Positions 10,430 to 22,815 are shown, counted from the first letter of the stretch. The stretch is DNA of 64,000 bases from Zingiber officinale (GCF_018446385.1 NC_055996.1:13503317-13567316), one strand, 5' to 3'. The notes: generated by a model not told the origin, from the letters alone. Translations and numbers: made by a program.

Positions 10430-13400
10430 TCAAGAGGTACCATGTTTTTCCTTTTGATGCCCGTGATGTCCGCCTGTATCTAGAATATGCCCACATGTAA
10501 ACATCATGTCACCTATAAACTTGATATGTGAATATTGGTAATAAAAAATGAGACTCACCGTGGTGTGGAGCTGATGTACCAGGATACTCAAAGAGTGGAT
10601 ATCCAGAAGATGGATAACCAGCTAGGGGATATCCCGAAGGTGGATAACCAATTGGAGGATATCCGAAAGGTGGATGTCCTGGAGGAAAAAATCTGGCAGG
10701 CGGTATCCAACAGGTGGTATCCAGCGAGTGGTATCCAGTAGGTGGATATCTTCGCTGCAAAGGGGGGGGGGGGAATATAACTATGTGAGAAGTAGAGAGT
10801 AGGCAAAGCAATAATAAGCAGATTAGGCAAGACAATAATACTCATGATGTATTGTAATAAACACATAATGTAAATGTCAAACTATCATAATAAAATATGA
10901 TAGCAGGCGGTATTCATCTTACTTGTTCTTCGTTTAATCTGTTGTCCAAAGCTGAGATAGCAGTCTGAAATTTTGAAGTTGAGGAAGTCACCTGATAATA
11001 ATCACTAACAAAGTTAGTCTAGATAGTTGTCTGAATTTATTAATAAATATTTAATTTTGGAATGTTAAAAAATAAGTAAACCTGAGATAGTTGTGTTGGC
11101 AAAAGTGGTGGAAATTGATCTTCTATATTAGGATCTTCTATACCCTATTAAAAAAAATAAAATTATTTAATTCTATATGCTTTTTAAATGTAACATCAAA
11201 CAAAAAAAATCTAATATTAGTAAGAATAAAACCTGAACAATTGTTGAAGTTTGGTTAGTTTTGCTTGCCCCTTTCTTTTTTCTAGAAATTTGTTCTATGC
11301 CTCTTTTCAACCTCTTGCCTGAAACTATTTTCTTCTTAGGTTTAATTCCTTTGACTGTAAGATTGTTTTCTTCGTCAATTTGATAGTCTGTTTCATTCAA
11401 ATTCCTTGTTGTGTCATCTAGAGATTGAACCAACTGACTAGCTTCTTGGCTAAGATTTGATTGATGCACAATTGATTCATTAACTTGTAATTTTTCATCA
11501 ACCATCTTACATAAGCTCAACATAACATTTTTAACAACCATGTGGGTGTCATCCCTTTCTGCTGCTTTGGTAACCAATTGAACAGATAACCCACACAAAT
11601 CTCTATATCGCATATTGTGAAGAATTTTTTGATCCAAACTATCTTTGTTCACAATTGTATCATTACCTTCAAAGTATCCACCTTTTGCATTTCTTGTCCA
11701 TCTTTTCAAAATATACTCATTTGGGATCTTCATAATATTTTTCATAGAAAATATTCTCAAAATATGAGAACATAAAATCCCAGCAAATTCATATTTTCTA
11801 CAACTACAACTGCACTGAATTTTTTCAGAAGATGAATAGAGTGTAACTATATGATGGTGTTTCTTTTTGTGCGAAGTAACTTTGTATGTTGCATGTGATC
11901 CAACAATCTCACAAATTTCTACAATAGAATCATGAGATTTATACCATTCTTTTTCAAAACACTTGAATGCCTCAGGAGTATAAGTATAACTAGCATGTTT
12001 TAATATTTCAACCGGATACAATAAACATGGAACACTTGAATTGGATCTAAAATCTGCTTTTAACTCTTCATATCGACGATCCTGAAGCAATCTTTCGAAG
12101 TGATTGAAAAACTCTAAAAACTTATGCTGATAAGTGACATACCTTTTCAAAATGCTATTCATGCTCTCACTTCTTTGGGTTGTAGTCATATCCGCACAAA
12201 ATATTTGTCTTCCATATACTAACGCCCATTTTTCCTTTATGCTAAACAAACGTCTCAACCAATCATTATCTTCAAGTGCATACTTAGTCAACATCAAGTT
12301 CCAAGTAGAAAGAAAGTCTTCCTCTTCATCAAAATCATATATACAAGAGGCAAAATCTTTAGCAAACTCTTTGAATTGAGAAAAAACTCCACTCAAATGT
12401 ATTGCGGCATTTTGATAAATGTGCCAAATGCATAAACGATGATGTGTTTCAGGCCATCTAGAAGCTAAAGCCTTTGTCATTGCAGCATCTTGATCTGTAA
12501 GAATAGTTGTTGGTTTTTTCTCAAACATAGCTTTAGTGAAGGTATCAAACAACCATTCAAATGACAAAGTAGTTTCATCATATAATAAAGCTGCACCAAA
12601 AATTATGGATTGCTTATGATGATTAACACCCACGAACAATGCAATTGGACGACCTTCATTGTTCTTCCTATAGGTTGTGTCAAAACAAACAACATCTCCA
12701 AAATTGCCATAATCAGCTCTCATCTTAGCATCAGACCAAAAAATGTTTGTGATCAAATCATCTTCATCAACTTGAATAGCATTAAAAAAATTTGGATCAT
12801 CACATTGCATTTTCTGCAAATATTCTAGAACACCTCCTGTATCCCCCACTCTCATATTTCTTGTTCTTTTAGATCGCAAGTAGTTCTTATAGTCTTCAGG
12901 AATAAACCCTAAATTCTCCCTCCCACCTGCTTGTCTCATCATAAGATCATGAGATGCTTTTGGGGGGATTCCCACCTCACTTGCCATCTCAATTTGTATC
13001 GCTGCAGAAGAAGATATGTTCCTATGACATCTGTAGAGATGTGTTTTGTTTGGGCTTGAAAGATAATGATTATGCTCTTTAATGAAGTTCACCACACAAA
13101 ACTTGTCATTATTTCGACAACTAATCCTCAGTTTAGCATCACAACCAAATCTTGTCTCAGCACGACTTTGCTTCACATAAATATCTCGTTTGTCCTTTCC
13201 CCTTTTTCCTTGTGCACTACAACAAAACGTCCTGTCAATTAATCTGCCAGAATTATCATTATGGGTTCTTGTCCTTCGTATGCCAAATCCAACTTGTTTA
13301 GCATATTTCAAATAAAAGTCATACGCTTCCTCTTCTGTTTGAAATTTCATACCAATTTTTGGCACCAATTCATCTGTGCTTAATGGGGGGGAAATCTCTA

Positions 13401-13651
13401 TATCATCTTCATTGCCTTTAAAATTAATCAATTAATGCAAACAAATCAATTAACAATGCACATAGTTAATCAAATTATGTAAAAATCGAAGTATATAAAG
13501 TTCAATATAACGCACTATGACTCTTATTACCTTCATCAGCCCTTTTTTCTACATTAACTTCATAATCACCGCAGCCTTGGTTTGCTTCAGAATACTCTTC
13601 AATTGACTCATCAAAATTCAGCCTACGACTACTCGTAGATTCGCCCTCCAT
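10430..13651 (-). CDS. FAR1-related / MULE-transposase-domain protein, six exons proposed
   Basis: Proposed exons, minus strand: 13651-13531, 13415-11233, 11144-11082, 10991-10923, 10754-10559 and 10512-10430. All junctions are GT-AG and in phase, giving ~904 residues. The large second exon holds the family signature in order: a FAR1 DNA-binding zinc domain (about residues 68-165, with FCCSAQG, FGCDAKL and KEHNHYL), a MULE transposase core (about 280-380, with VVCFDTTYRKN and TDQDAAM as likely first acidic residues and SESMN as a candidate glutamate), and a SWIM zinc finger (CSCSCRKYEFAGILCSHI, about 585-605). FHY3/FAR1 proteins are nuclear transcription factors derived from such transposases. 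Exon 5 adds a PPxGYP-type tail. The last four small exons are inference from splice sites. It may be a host gene or the transposase of the 8452-14566 unit; no inactivating change was seen. Confidence 0.82.
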
Positions 13652-14477
13652 GATAATAACTTTAAACCTGAAAAAAGTGCGCCACAATAAAAGATTAATA
13701 TATAAATTTAAGTACATTGTCAAAATCTAGCAACATCATTGTCAGAATTCAGCTCCTACCTAAAATTTTATAGTATTACCTAAATGTTTGTCTAGCTCTT
13801 ACCAACAATAGTGACAGATAATTTTTGAAGATAGTATGACAAGTTATTATCTAGTTAAGACATTTCTTTTTAAATCTAAGAAACAAGATAGAAAACAGTT
13901 GTACATGGAAACATGGCGTCAAATTAATAGATGAACATATACAGAAGTAACATAACACAACAAAATGCAGGTTTTTGAATTAATAGGTTGCAGTTTGCAT
14001 GAGCAAGTAAGATAAACAGAGAAATATTGAGGTTTCCTACTCCAACATAAGGATCAAGCATGTCCTGAGATACAAAACCAATATCTAGGATTTTAGTAAC
14101 ATGGTTGAGCAATAGATTGCACAGGGCATTGTTGTAGATGCAGCTTGATCTAATAAAAATTAAGAAATGCACAAATAAATATGCTATCCCTCGTAAAATC
14201 ATATGTTAATAATGATTCATTATGATACAATCTTGACTGTTTTGTTACCTCCTGGCGAAGAGGAGGAGACACTTCGACGGGCGAAGAGGGCACGCGGGCG
14301 CAGGGGGCACAGAGGGAATCGGCGGGGAGCTAGGGATCGCGAGGTAAGCACGTGAAGAAGAAGCGGAGAAGGAGGAGGGTTGGCGTCGGCTGGAGAAGCG
14401 AAGAGGAGCTCTGCGTCGTCGGCTGGAGAAGAAGCGGAGAGGAGAAGAGGGCTTTTTCGGCGGGAGAAGAGGGCTTC
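13652..14477. other. Upstream / 5' leader region of the FAR1-like gene
   Basis: The part near the gene is AT-rich and non-coding. From ~14248 it becomes GC-rich with many GAAGAGG and CGCGGGCG runs, as in a CpG-rich promoter or leader. It runs into the right inverted repeat. Frames here are low complexity and are not called. Confidence 0.45.
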
Positions 14478-14566
14478 TTTTTTTTTGCGCTAAGCACGTG
14501 TTTTTTTTGTCGTGTAGCGACGGGCGCAGAGGGCGCAGGGGACGCGGGCGCAGAAGATCCGTTCTC
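14478..14566 (-). repeat. Right inverted repeat of the FAR1-like unit
   Basis: Inverted copy of 8452-8545, ending GATCCGTTCTC at 14566. No direct duplication of flanking bases matches the left side. Confidence 0.75.
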
Positions 14567-15106
14567 ATTGATCACGGTCCAAATCCATACACGGCAACCA
14601 CATCACATCACGTTCCATCATGGAGACCTACAGGAGAGATTTAATATTTTAGAAAATTAATAAGAAAACTTTGATAGAGTTATAATCTTTTGTGTATAAT
14701 TAAAGAAAAAAAATATGTAATGATAAAATATTTTATTTAGACAACCAATCCTAAATTGGAATTACTACCTAACTATTTACATTAAATATACTATTTGAAT
14801 GGGTAAAAATAAATAAATAAATAAATACTCTAAAAATTTAATTATTTATGACTGAGACTGCGTCGTGGAATTCCACAAGTGACAACAAATCGACGAGCAC
14901 CACTTGTTTCCTGAAGTCGTCGAGGTCAACACAGTTGATCAGAGAGCTCACACGCAACCCAATTTGGTTCTTGTGACTATTCTAAGGATGCGCTAGCTAT
15001 AGAATTCCACATCGAAGTGCAGATTAACGAGCATAAATGACTCAACAAAGAAGAGCAGAGTTTCTCGTCGGCGGAAGGAGCTAGCTGGCTTCTTTTCCAC
15101 TACCAG
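14567..15106 (+). promoter_or_regulatory. 5' flank / presumptive promoter of the wall-associated kinase
   Basis: A 540-bp AT-rich interval between the inverted repeat and the kinase start. It includes TTGACC on the minus strand (14924-14929), a W-box core of the type bound by WRKY factors that often occurs near WAK genes. No convincing TATA box could be fixed. Function is inference only. Confidence 0.3.
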
Positions 15107-17535
15107 ATGGCTCTGTTATCCTTGTTCCTCCTCCCATGGCTGCTGCCGTCTTCCTCCTCCGCAGTAATAGATCCGAGTGTACTGGATCCGTATTGCAATG
15201 ATGTCCCTTACCCTTTTGGAATCTATAATTACTCTACCCATTCCGAGAGTTACCCAGGCTTTGAACTCTACTGCAACTACAGCGGCGGCAGCGGCGGCAG
15301 TCTCAAAGTCATGATCGGGGGCTCCTTGATCGACGTCATCGATATCTCACTGGAAGGCGGCTACCTGCGCGTGCTCGTCGCCCCCGCCAAAGTGTTTGGC
15401 TCCTGCCGCGTCGAATCAGGAAGACGCGCGGGAGGCGTAGCAATCGCAGAAGGCGTCGAAGGCGCCGAAGGCGGCCTGCTCGACCTGCAGGGCACCCCCT
15501 ACACCTACCACTCCACGAACAAATTCATGCTGCTTGGCTGCGATGCGATGGCCATAGTCAGGAACCGCAGTGGCCACATCATCAGCGGGTGCGTTGCCTT
15601 CTGTGTCAGCAACGGCGATAAGGAATACGGCCGGAACGACTGCTCCGGCGTCGGGTGCTGCCGGACCGCTTTCCCTTCGGGCCTCCAGTACGCCACCGTG
15701 GATCTGAAAAACATCCATAACTTGACAGCATCTACGGAGTTGGGCATACAACCGACAGAGGAGTGCAACGAGGCGTTCTTGATAGACGGGAACGAGTCAT
15801 CCTTCGCAGTCCAAAGTATCAAGAAACCGATCGTCCTGGACTGGTCCATAGGAAACAAGTCTTGCGAGGAAGTCCTCACGAAACATATTTGCGGCCCGCA
15901 CGCCCACTGCAACAACTCGTTGGACGGATTGGGTTATCAGTGCAAATGCGATGGTGGCTACGAAGGCAACCCTTATCGCAACCCTAATCCACATAAAGCA
16001 CATGAAGATGAAGGTTGCCGAGGTAATTAAGTAATTCCAACAATAGCCTAAAAGCCATTCGAAGGTCATGCTCCAGTGTGATCGCTTCTGTTCACGTCGA
16101 ATCGTCTTGTGATGGATTTGCAATTTGCAGAAATCGACTCTTGCAAGCATTACGCGCAGAATTGTTCGTGGAAATGCGAAAATAGAGACAGGTACCCGTA
16201 CCACCATTGTGTTTGTCCACCAGGAACCACAGGAGATGGTAAAAAAGACGGCGATGGTTGCAAAAGAGACACTTATATTGAGATTGGTTTAGGTCGTCAA
16301 TACAAATTCTGAATTACTATTCTTCTGATAAATTCTGCTTAAAGATCTAATCATCTTTCTCTGTTTCAGGAACTTCGTTGGCTCTTCTGGTCATATCACT
16401 AACAATGGGCTTCTGGGTTTTCTGTGAACTGAAGAAAAGGAAGCAGAGGAAATTAAAGCAGAAGCATTTTCTCCAAAATGGTGGCTTGCTGCTGCGACAG
16501 TACGTCTCTGAAAACCAATTCTTCGCTCGCATCTTCACCATCGAGGAACTTGAGCGAGCGACTGATAATTTCAACGAGAAAAACGTCGTCGGTCGCGGCG
16601 GATATGGGACTGTCTACAGAGGAACGGTGCTGCCGGATGGCGATGTGGTGGCCATCAAGAAATCCAAGTTCGTGGACGAGACCCAAATCGAACAGTTCAT
16701 CAACGAGGTGGTGATCCTCTCTAAAATCACCCACAGGAACGTGGTCAAGCTCCTGGGCTGCTGCTTGGAGACGGATGTACCGCTGTTAGTCTACGAGTTC
16801 ATATCCAACGGCACGCTCTCGCAGCATCTTCATGAACAGAGAATGCCGACTTCCGGCCGGCTGTCATGGGAAACTCGGTTAAGAATCGCGACGGAAACGG
16901 CACGAGCCCTCGCGTTCTTACACTGCAAGGCCGCCTCCGTTCCGGTCGTCCACAGAGACGTGAAGTCGGCCAACATACTCTTGGACGAGAATTGCACGGC
17001 GAAGGTGTCGGATTTCGGAGCTTCGAGGTTGATCCCGATGAACCAGACTCATGTGACGACGCTAGTTCAAGGGACGATCGGGTACTTGGATCCGGAATAC
17101 TTTCAGACATGCCAATTGACGGAGAAGAGCGACGTCTACAGCTTCGGAGTGGTTCTGCTTGAGCTGCTGACGACGGAGAAACCGTTGTCGTCTTCCAGAA
17201 TGGGGACGGTGAGAAATATGGCTTCGGATTTCATGGAGTACATGGTGGAGAAGGACGGCCGCGTGGGGGTTTTGGAGTTTCTGGATCGGCAGCTAGTGTG
17301 GGAGGCCAGGACGGCGATGCCTGTTCTGGCGGTGGCGCAGTTGGCCAGGAGATGCCTGAACTTGAATGGGGAAGACAGACCGACGATGACAGAGGTAGCA
17401 ATCGAGCTCACCGCGTTGAGGCGGCTGGCGATGCAGAGCGAGGAGTGGCGGGACCGGCGAATTAGAATGAGTCCGCGCCGGTTGACTGCTGTGGATGAGT
17501 TGATGTTCGACGAGGAGGACCGTCTGCTGTCGTAA
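15107..17535 (+). CDS. Wall-associated receptor kinase (WAK-like), three exons
   Basis: Exons 15107-16022, 16131-16292 and 16370-17535, with GT-AG, in-phase junctions, give 747 residues, a usual WAK length. The N-terminus is a signal peptide ([19 protein letters not shown]). It is followed by a GUB_WAK galacturonan-binding-type region beginning [14 protein letters not shown]. An EGF-like module ([11 protein letters not shown]...[11 protein letters not shown]) is followed by a second, EGF-Ca-like module encoded by exon 2 ([15 protein letters not shown] ... [11 protein letters not shown]). A single membrane helix ([18 protein letters not shown], ~361-378) precedes the Ser/Thr kinase domain: glycine loop [11 protein letters not shown] (~434-444), VAIKK lysine ~456, [11 protein letters not shown] (HRD ~554-556), DFG ~574-576 and [12 protein letters not shown]. 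Catalytic residues are all present. WAKs sit in the plasma membrane, bind pectin fragments and signal in defence and growth. The start was chosen because the signal peptide follows directly. It appears intact. Confidence 0.93.
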
Positions 17536-17925
17536 AATTAACGTGTTAGACATTCAAAATGAATAGAACTACTTTGGTAAATTGTCATCTTAAATAACAT
17601 AAATGAATAAATCTTATCTTTTCAAATTCTCTCTCTAAGGATTAGATATATATATAAGGTTTAGTGTTATAAAAATTAATATTAACTTTTTGTCCCTATA
17701 AGCATCAAATATATTACCATATAATATTTTTTTATAATTTTTTATATGGGAATATTGTTGAGCATATAAACGATTACGCACTGGACACGGTGAATTGGTA
17801 GTTAACTGGTAGAAGATCTTTCTCTTCAAGGAGAAGTTTTTCTTCAATCCTGCGCACAAGAAAACGGGCCAACAGAATGTCAGCGCCTAGAAACCAGGGG
17901 AGTCCCTGGCAAAAGCCCTCCGATT
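17536..17925. other. 3' flank of the kinase gene, nothing recognised
   Basis: AT-rich sequence with presumptive 3' UTR. No clear polyadenylation signal can be singled out, and no coding or repeat structure was identified. Confidence 0.4.
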
Positions 17926-18373
17926 AGGGGTATAAATGAACTGAATCGAGCCGAATATGTAGAAAAATCTAAGACTCGAATTCGGCTCGAAATAGGTATA
18001 TTCGAGTTCGAGCTCAATTCGAAGCTCGAAAATTTCAAAATTTTTTATTCAAGTTCGGTTTGAATTAGGGCTAGGGTTCGAATTCAGCTCGAAATATTCG
18101 AACATGTTCGTGAACTATTTAAATTATTGCTTGAAAATAACTAATCGAAAGGCTCAAAATTTATTTATTTAACTTTTATTTATAAAATATTAAGGTTCGC
18201 GAGCGGCTCACAAACATTCGAACAATATAATTTGGGCTCGAGGTTGCCTCGAAAAACGTTCAAGCATGTTCGAGTTCGGCTCGAATTTGATAAATTCGAA
18301 TATGAATCAAATATTTTTCGAGCCTGCTCGAAAAGCTTGTGAACTGACTCAATTCGTTTGCACCCATGAGGTG
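17926..18373. repeat. Small inverted-repeat (MITE-like) element rich in TTCGAG motifs
   Basis: The left edge GGGGTATAAATGAACTGAAT and the right edge (inverted: GGGTGCAAACGAATTGAGTC) are imperfect inverted copies. The ~445-bp body is packed with alternating CTCGAA/TTCGAG half-sites. There is no coding capacity and no secure target duplication. Non-autonomous DNA transposon is the best guess; the superfamily is not determined. Confidence 0.5.
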
Positions 18374-18600
18374 ACAAAATGTGTCAGACTTTGTTAGGCA
18401 GAGGGAATTGTACAGCCTAGGTAATGTGTAATGATTATCCGAGGAATCTTCTCTTTATCCACATGTATACTTCTTTTGTTGTTTGCAACTTCGGTTATGG
18501 TTGAAGTTGTTGAAGGAATATGCTATTATAATTGGTCTGCCGACGGGAGACATGATAGTCCCTATAAAGTTTTCAGAAAAATATTCTCTGATACATAATT
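18374..18600. other. Unassigned spacer before the copia LTR
   Basis: About 230 bp without a recognised feature. It directly abuts the truncated outer end of the copia 3' LTR, so a deletion or another insertion may have removed that end here. Confidence 0.35.
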
Positions 18601-19902
18601 ACTCTTTGAGGAGATGACTAGTCTAAGGATTCACACCACAGTCATCCTTCCACTATGGAACCTCTCCTTCTCAGAACTACGTCGAAGGTGGAGAAACCTT
18701 ACCAGGTTTATAGTTCTCTCTTTCTCTCTCAACAGAAATAGCTCACAGTAACAAGGAAGAAGAAGACAAGAGATTAAGATTTTGAGTACACCTTCTTCTT
18801 CTTTGAGTGGCTTGAGATTGTAGCACTAGTGAGAGCTTGAGTGCTTGAACTTTAGCTTGAGCTTGAGCACTAGTGAGCAATAGAGATGATGGAGCATAAT
18901 GGAACGATGTTTACAAGAGTTGCTTACGTTTTTCACTGAATATCCTTTTAAATGTCTTCGAAATGTAGACGTTTCTCACAGAGATGCCGCTGTGAATTGA
19001 TTGGGGTACATCTCCAATCGATTCTAAAGTATCCGTTGAGCGCCACCAACTCCAGATCAACAGTGCAGATTATTTTGTTTGAATCTCAATCGATTGGGCT
19101 AAGACCTTAATCGATTGAAATCATTAATCAATTAGAGCTTCTGTTTCTTTTCACGAAGAAGACATCACAATTGATCGGTTGATCGATTGGTTTCCCCCCC
19201 CCCCCCCCCCCCAAATCGATTAGTTGATCGATCTAGGAGTGTGTTGTGCTTTCGTGTGAATACCTGGTCAATCGATTGGTTGATCGATTGAAGGGTGCTT
19301 TGCACTTTCACGTGAATAACTAGTCAATCGATTGGTTACCTCCAATCGATCAGTTGATCAATCTAGGAGCGCTCTACACTTTCACATGAATAACTAGTCA
19401 ATCGATCGGTTCATCGATTGGTTACCTCCAATCGATTAGCTGATCGATCCAGGAGTGCTTTGTTGTCATAAAAGTGATTCTCAATTGATTAACTGATCAA
19501 TTGTTGGTTTCCCAATCGATCAGTTGATTGATTGATACATATTTCATCTAACAGTTCAATTTATAACTAAACCCAAATCATTTAAAGTACCTCATGTCAG
19601 ATGAATGCCCTGTTCTCTAGACTTTGTGCCCAGAGCTTCCTCATCTCTGGGTATTCATGCCAAGATTCCGGTCCTTGAGCCCCTTGGATTTTTCTTACCT
19701 TATATCCGATCTTCCGACCTACAAGAGCTTCTCTTACCAAGAATTCGGTCTTCGACCTTTTTGGACTTCTCTTGCCTTGCATTGGGTCTTCCGACTTACA
19801 AGGGCTTCTCTTGTAAACTCACAACTAATGTTAGATCCAACATATTAATCTAAACTTAAACAATTGTTAAAACATTGAAATTTCCAGGGCATGATTACAC
19901 CA
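18601..19902 (-). repeat. 3' LTR of the nested copia element (outer end truncated)
   Basis: Aligns in the same orientation with 62518-63669 (shared CTCTTTGAGGAGAT, TTCAGAACTACGTC and GCTCACAGTAA segments, palindrome array, ATGTCAGATGAA-type end). On the minus strand it begins TGGTGTAATCATGCCC after a purine tract (AAAAAAGGGAAGATTAT, plus 19903-19919). The last ~115 bp of the LTR (plus-left side) are missing compared with the other copy. Confidence 0.8.
18995..19535. repeat. CGATT/CGATC palindrome array 3 (in copia 3' LTR)
   Basis: Repeated ~20-bp palindromes such as AATCGATTGGTTGATCGATT, interrupted by a ~16-bp poly-C run near 19194. The equivalent LTR position on the right (62930-63455) carries a related but rearranged array. 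Confidence 0.8.
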
Positions 19903-22526
19903 ATAATCTTCCCTTTTTTGATTTTTGACAATCTATTTGAATTTAGGCTAATTTCCAACATATCATAATAATAACAGAATGATAAATTAATAGTAATATT
20001 AAAATTAGCAAATCATTATGTTATTATTAAATTATCAAGTAAGCATGAATTTCAATTCAAATAAGCATAAACTTAAACGTATATCCCCTTCGCCAAATAT
20101 CAAAAGAAAATTATAAGAGCTCTCCCTCAATGTGTGCATTAATTAATCACGATATATACTAAGAGCACTCCCCCAAGCACAAGCGATCACAATATAGAAG
20201 TAGTCGCAGAACCAGACAGGAGCACTCCCCCTAAATCAAAGAACAATAGGGTACACCTCTACGTATCATGCAAACAGACACTTTGATAACAAGACAGAAG
20301 ACACCGTGTCACAAACATGAAGTCATGCAAGTGACATATCATATCATATATACATATAGCACCAAAAAAAAAAGTCTAAAGTGCACATCATAAGCAACAA
20401 GTCAAACAACCATATCCATACGAAAAGTGAGAGTGACATGTCATAACGAGACATAAAAATCAACCTTGTCATCCTCAGCAGAAGCAGAGCAGTACCCATG
20501 GGGGCATCTACATCAAGTGGGGCATCACTCGCTGGAGGGGGAAGCTGAGAAGAGTGGCCCGACATCTAAGATCGCACTAAATCAGACAAAGAGTCAAAGC
20601 TCTCCTGCATAGCAATTAGTCGGCACTCAATAGTGGCAACCTCTGCACGCACCTCAGTAATATCCATGCACAGCTCCTCAAGGTGAGTGTCCCTGGTCTC
20701 CTCGAGTGTTTGAAGTTGAGCAACTCCAACGTGATCAGGACCTGGAGCAGGTGCCTCAACATCCTCCTTTGGATCAGCTGTCACAGGAGTTGGTGCCTGT
20801 GCTACCCCCCCCCGGAGGTCGATCCCTCGGCCCCTCACCAAGTGCGCGCTGGTCGATCCATCGCACACCATCCGAACCAGCCTCTATCCCATTTTCTGTG
20901 AAGGACCGTACAAATATCTTGGAATATGCGGCGGTCATAGGCTCCAGCCTCCCCCGGGAGACATCAATGAGCATAGACTCTAGCTAGTCTGTGATGATGT
21001 AACCAAAAGACATATGGATTGTCCGATGCACTGGCTAAATAAAATGAACAATACACTGAAAGATGTTCAAGGTGATGTTGACATCATGGAACTGTCTCAT
21101 GGCATACAACAAAAATATGTTAGAGGGTCTGATGATAACTAGGGAACGGGAGATAATAGGTAAAAGATAGTTAATGACTATCTTGAACAATGCATTGTCC
21201 CTAGCTGACAACTCAAGGGAGGAGAATGTAGTAATATGCACATTTGGACTGTTTGGAAGAGGACAACCAAATAGACTCTAATGCATAGAGTCAATGGTGA
21301 TATCTCAAACGGTGGAGGTAAAAGATCAGAAAATGTGGGGTAAAATGCAAAAATCACTTGTCGATGGACGACATCCCAAAAAGGACTGAAGGATCTCACA
21401 AGAAAAATTTAAACTTCGCTTGGTGACACGAGTTCGGTACATTACTCCATCAGATGTATGCAGGTTATTATAGAACTCAAATACAAGACCTTCATTGACA
21501 CTCCTCTCACAATAGGCAATGGATTCAAGCTTATAATGTTTGATTATGGTATAGACATCAAAACAAGATTCATGGTAAAACTACCTATCAATGGACCTAG
21601 GAGAGATAAGCTTGAAGGTGTTTCGGTTAAATGCTTGCTGCAGAGTAGTATTTGGGAAATGCTGGTCAGTGGGGGGTAGGGGTCAGGGTAGAACTCGAGA
21701 AGACCCCTCACTAGACTACTAACCTTATGTTTCTTCTTAATCATGATTAATGAAATGCAATGCAAACAACATAATGCAAGAAATATAGGGCATAAATGAT
21801 GCATGAGTAATATGCCATGTAGGAAACACACCAAGATTAGAAACCTAAAAACACTACTAAGTAGAATCTAGAAGAAAAATAGAGTTAAGGTGTAGAGTTT
21901 ACTTAGGGTTCAAATTTCTCATCAACGTGGGAAGGATGGTCATAGAGTGAAACTGGTTGTATGACGACAAGACGAGTAGTAGACCTGAACATCCTCTTCT
22001 CTGTGAGAAGAGAGTACGGAAGTGGGAAAAGTAAGATGAGGGCCCTTGTCGTCAGAGAAGCTAGTTGAAAGGCACGGGAGAATCGCCAAGAGAATCGCCC
22101 AAATGGCTCGAGACCTAGGGCATGGGACACACTCGGACGTGTTTGAAGAGTGGGAATTGATTTTTGCAAAGAGATATAGGGATTTTAAATAAGTCAATCA
22201 ACTCCGGGTTGTACTGTTTGCGAAAAGATTTTCCCAATCAATCAGTCGATCAATTGTGATTAATAAAATTGATCGGCTGATCGATTGAAGAAGGCTCTGC
22301 GCGCCCAAACATACACATCAATCGATCGGCTGATCGATTGAATTTCACTGAATCAATCCAGTGATCGATTTTGTGACACTCTGTGTGAACTACGGACTAC
22401 CCAATTGAATGACCAATCGATTGGGATTACTGATAAGTCTGCATTTCTGATTTCCACCAGGGCCAAATTTCAGAAATGCATAAATAACTATACAATAATC
22501 CAAAACCATGAAATTTTGGGTAGATA
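19903..22526 (-). pseudogene. 3' extra region of the copia element, possible third-ORF remnant
   Basis: Between the 3' LTR and RNase H, the minus strand holds degenerate coding-like stretches. One carries RGRLEPMTAAYSKIFVRSFT (20774-20974). Another is a charged segment ending in a probable coiled coil (HLEELCMDITEVRAEVATIE, 20566-20871), followed by MSGHSSQLPPPASDAPLDVD (20344-20565). Stops and shifts break it. SIRE-type copia elements of plants carry an additional ORF after RNase H; the position fits, but I cannot assign a product. Palindrome array 22227-22425 lies in its upstream end. The CACTA element interrupts it at 22527. Confidence 0.45.
22227..22425. repeat. CGATT/CGATC palindrome array 4
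   Basis: Five or so palindromes such as ATCGATCGGCTGATCGATTG in the copia internal 3' region, just outside the left CACTA end. Confidence 0.75.
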
Positions 22527-22815
22527 CACTACAAGAAAAACCTCATTCAACAACACTCAAACGACAACGGTTTTATGCCAAATCGTTATTTTTTTTGCCT
22601 TTTAACAACGGTTTTAACAAAAACTGTTGTCTTTTAGCAATATTTTTGGCCTATGACAACGGTTTTTAAAAACCGTTGTCTATTTATGTTTTTTTGGGGC
22701 TATGACAATGGTTTTTAAAGGCTACGACAACAGTTTTTTAAAACTGTTGTCTATGTGCCCTTTTTTTTAGGATTACAACAACGGTTTTTAAAAACCGTTG
22801 TCTATTAAGTGTTGT
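22527..22815 (+). repeat. Left terminal and subterminal repeats of the CACTA element
   Basis: The terminus CACTACAAGAAAA is followed by five or six hairpin-forming units of the type GACAACGGTTTTT...AAAAACCGTTGTC, spaced ~45-65 bp. Such subterminal motifs are transposase-binding sites in En/Spm-type elements. Confidence 0.88.

Larger units (their letters stand above)
8452..14566 (-). mobile_element. Candidate MULE-type unit: inverted repeats bounding a FAR1-like gene
   Basis: Inverted repeats of ~90 bp lie at 8452-8545 and 14478-14566 (outer end GAGAACGGATCTTCTGCG on both). Between them is a complete-looking FAR1/MULE-transposase-domain gene on the minus strand, starting ~0.8 kb inside the right repeat. 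FAR1-family proteins derive from Mutator-like transposases, so a gene bounded by long inverted repeats suggests a MULE rather than a settled host gene. Against this, I find no 9-bp target duplication at the edges (left flank TCTTTTAAGA, right flank ATTGATCACG). A partial duplication of the gene's own 5' leader is the alternative. The left third carries palindrome arrays and FRIGIDA-like sequence. Confidence 0.5.

Noticed and set aside
15416-15915. Minus-strand open frames opposite the kinase exon 1
   Set aside because: Antisense shadows of a well-supported gene in GC-rich coding sequence.
20566-20987. Plus-strand frames over the copia 3' region as a host gene
   Set aside because: Overlapping frames on both strands; only the minus-strand reading has a protein-like coiled-coil pattern consistent with the element's orientation.
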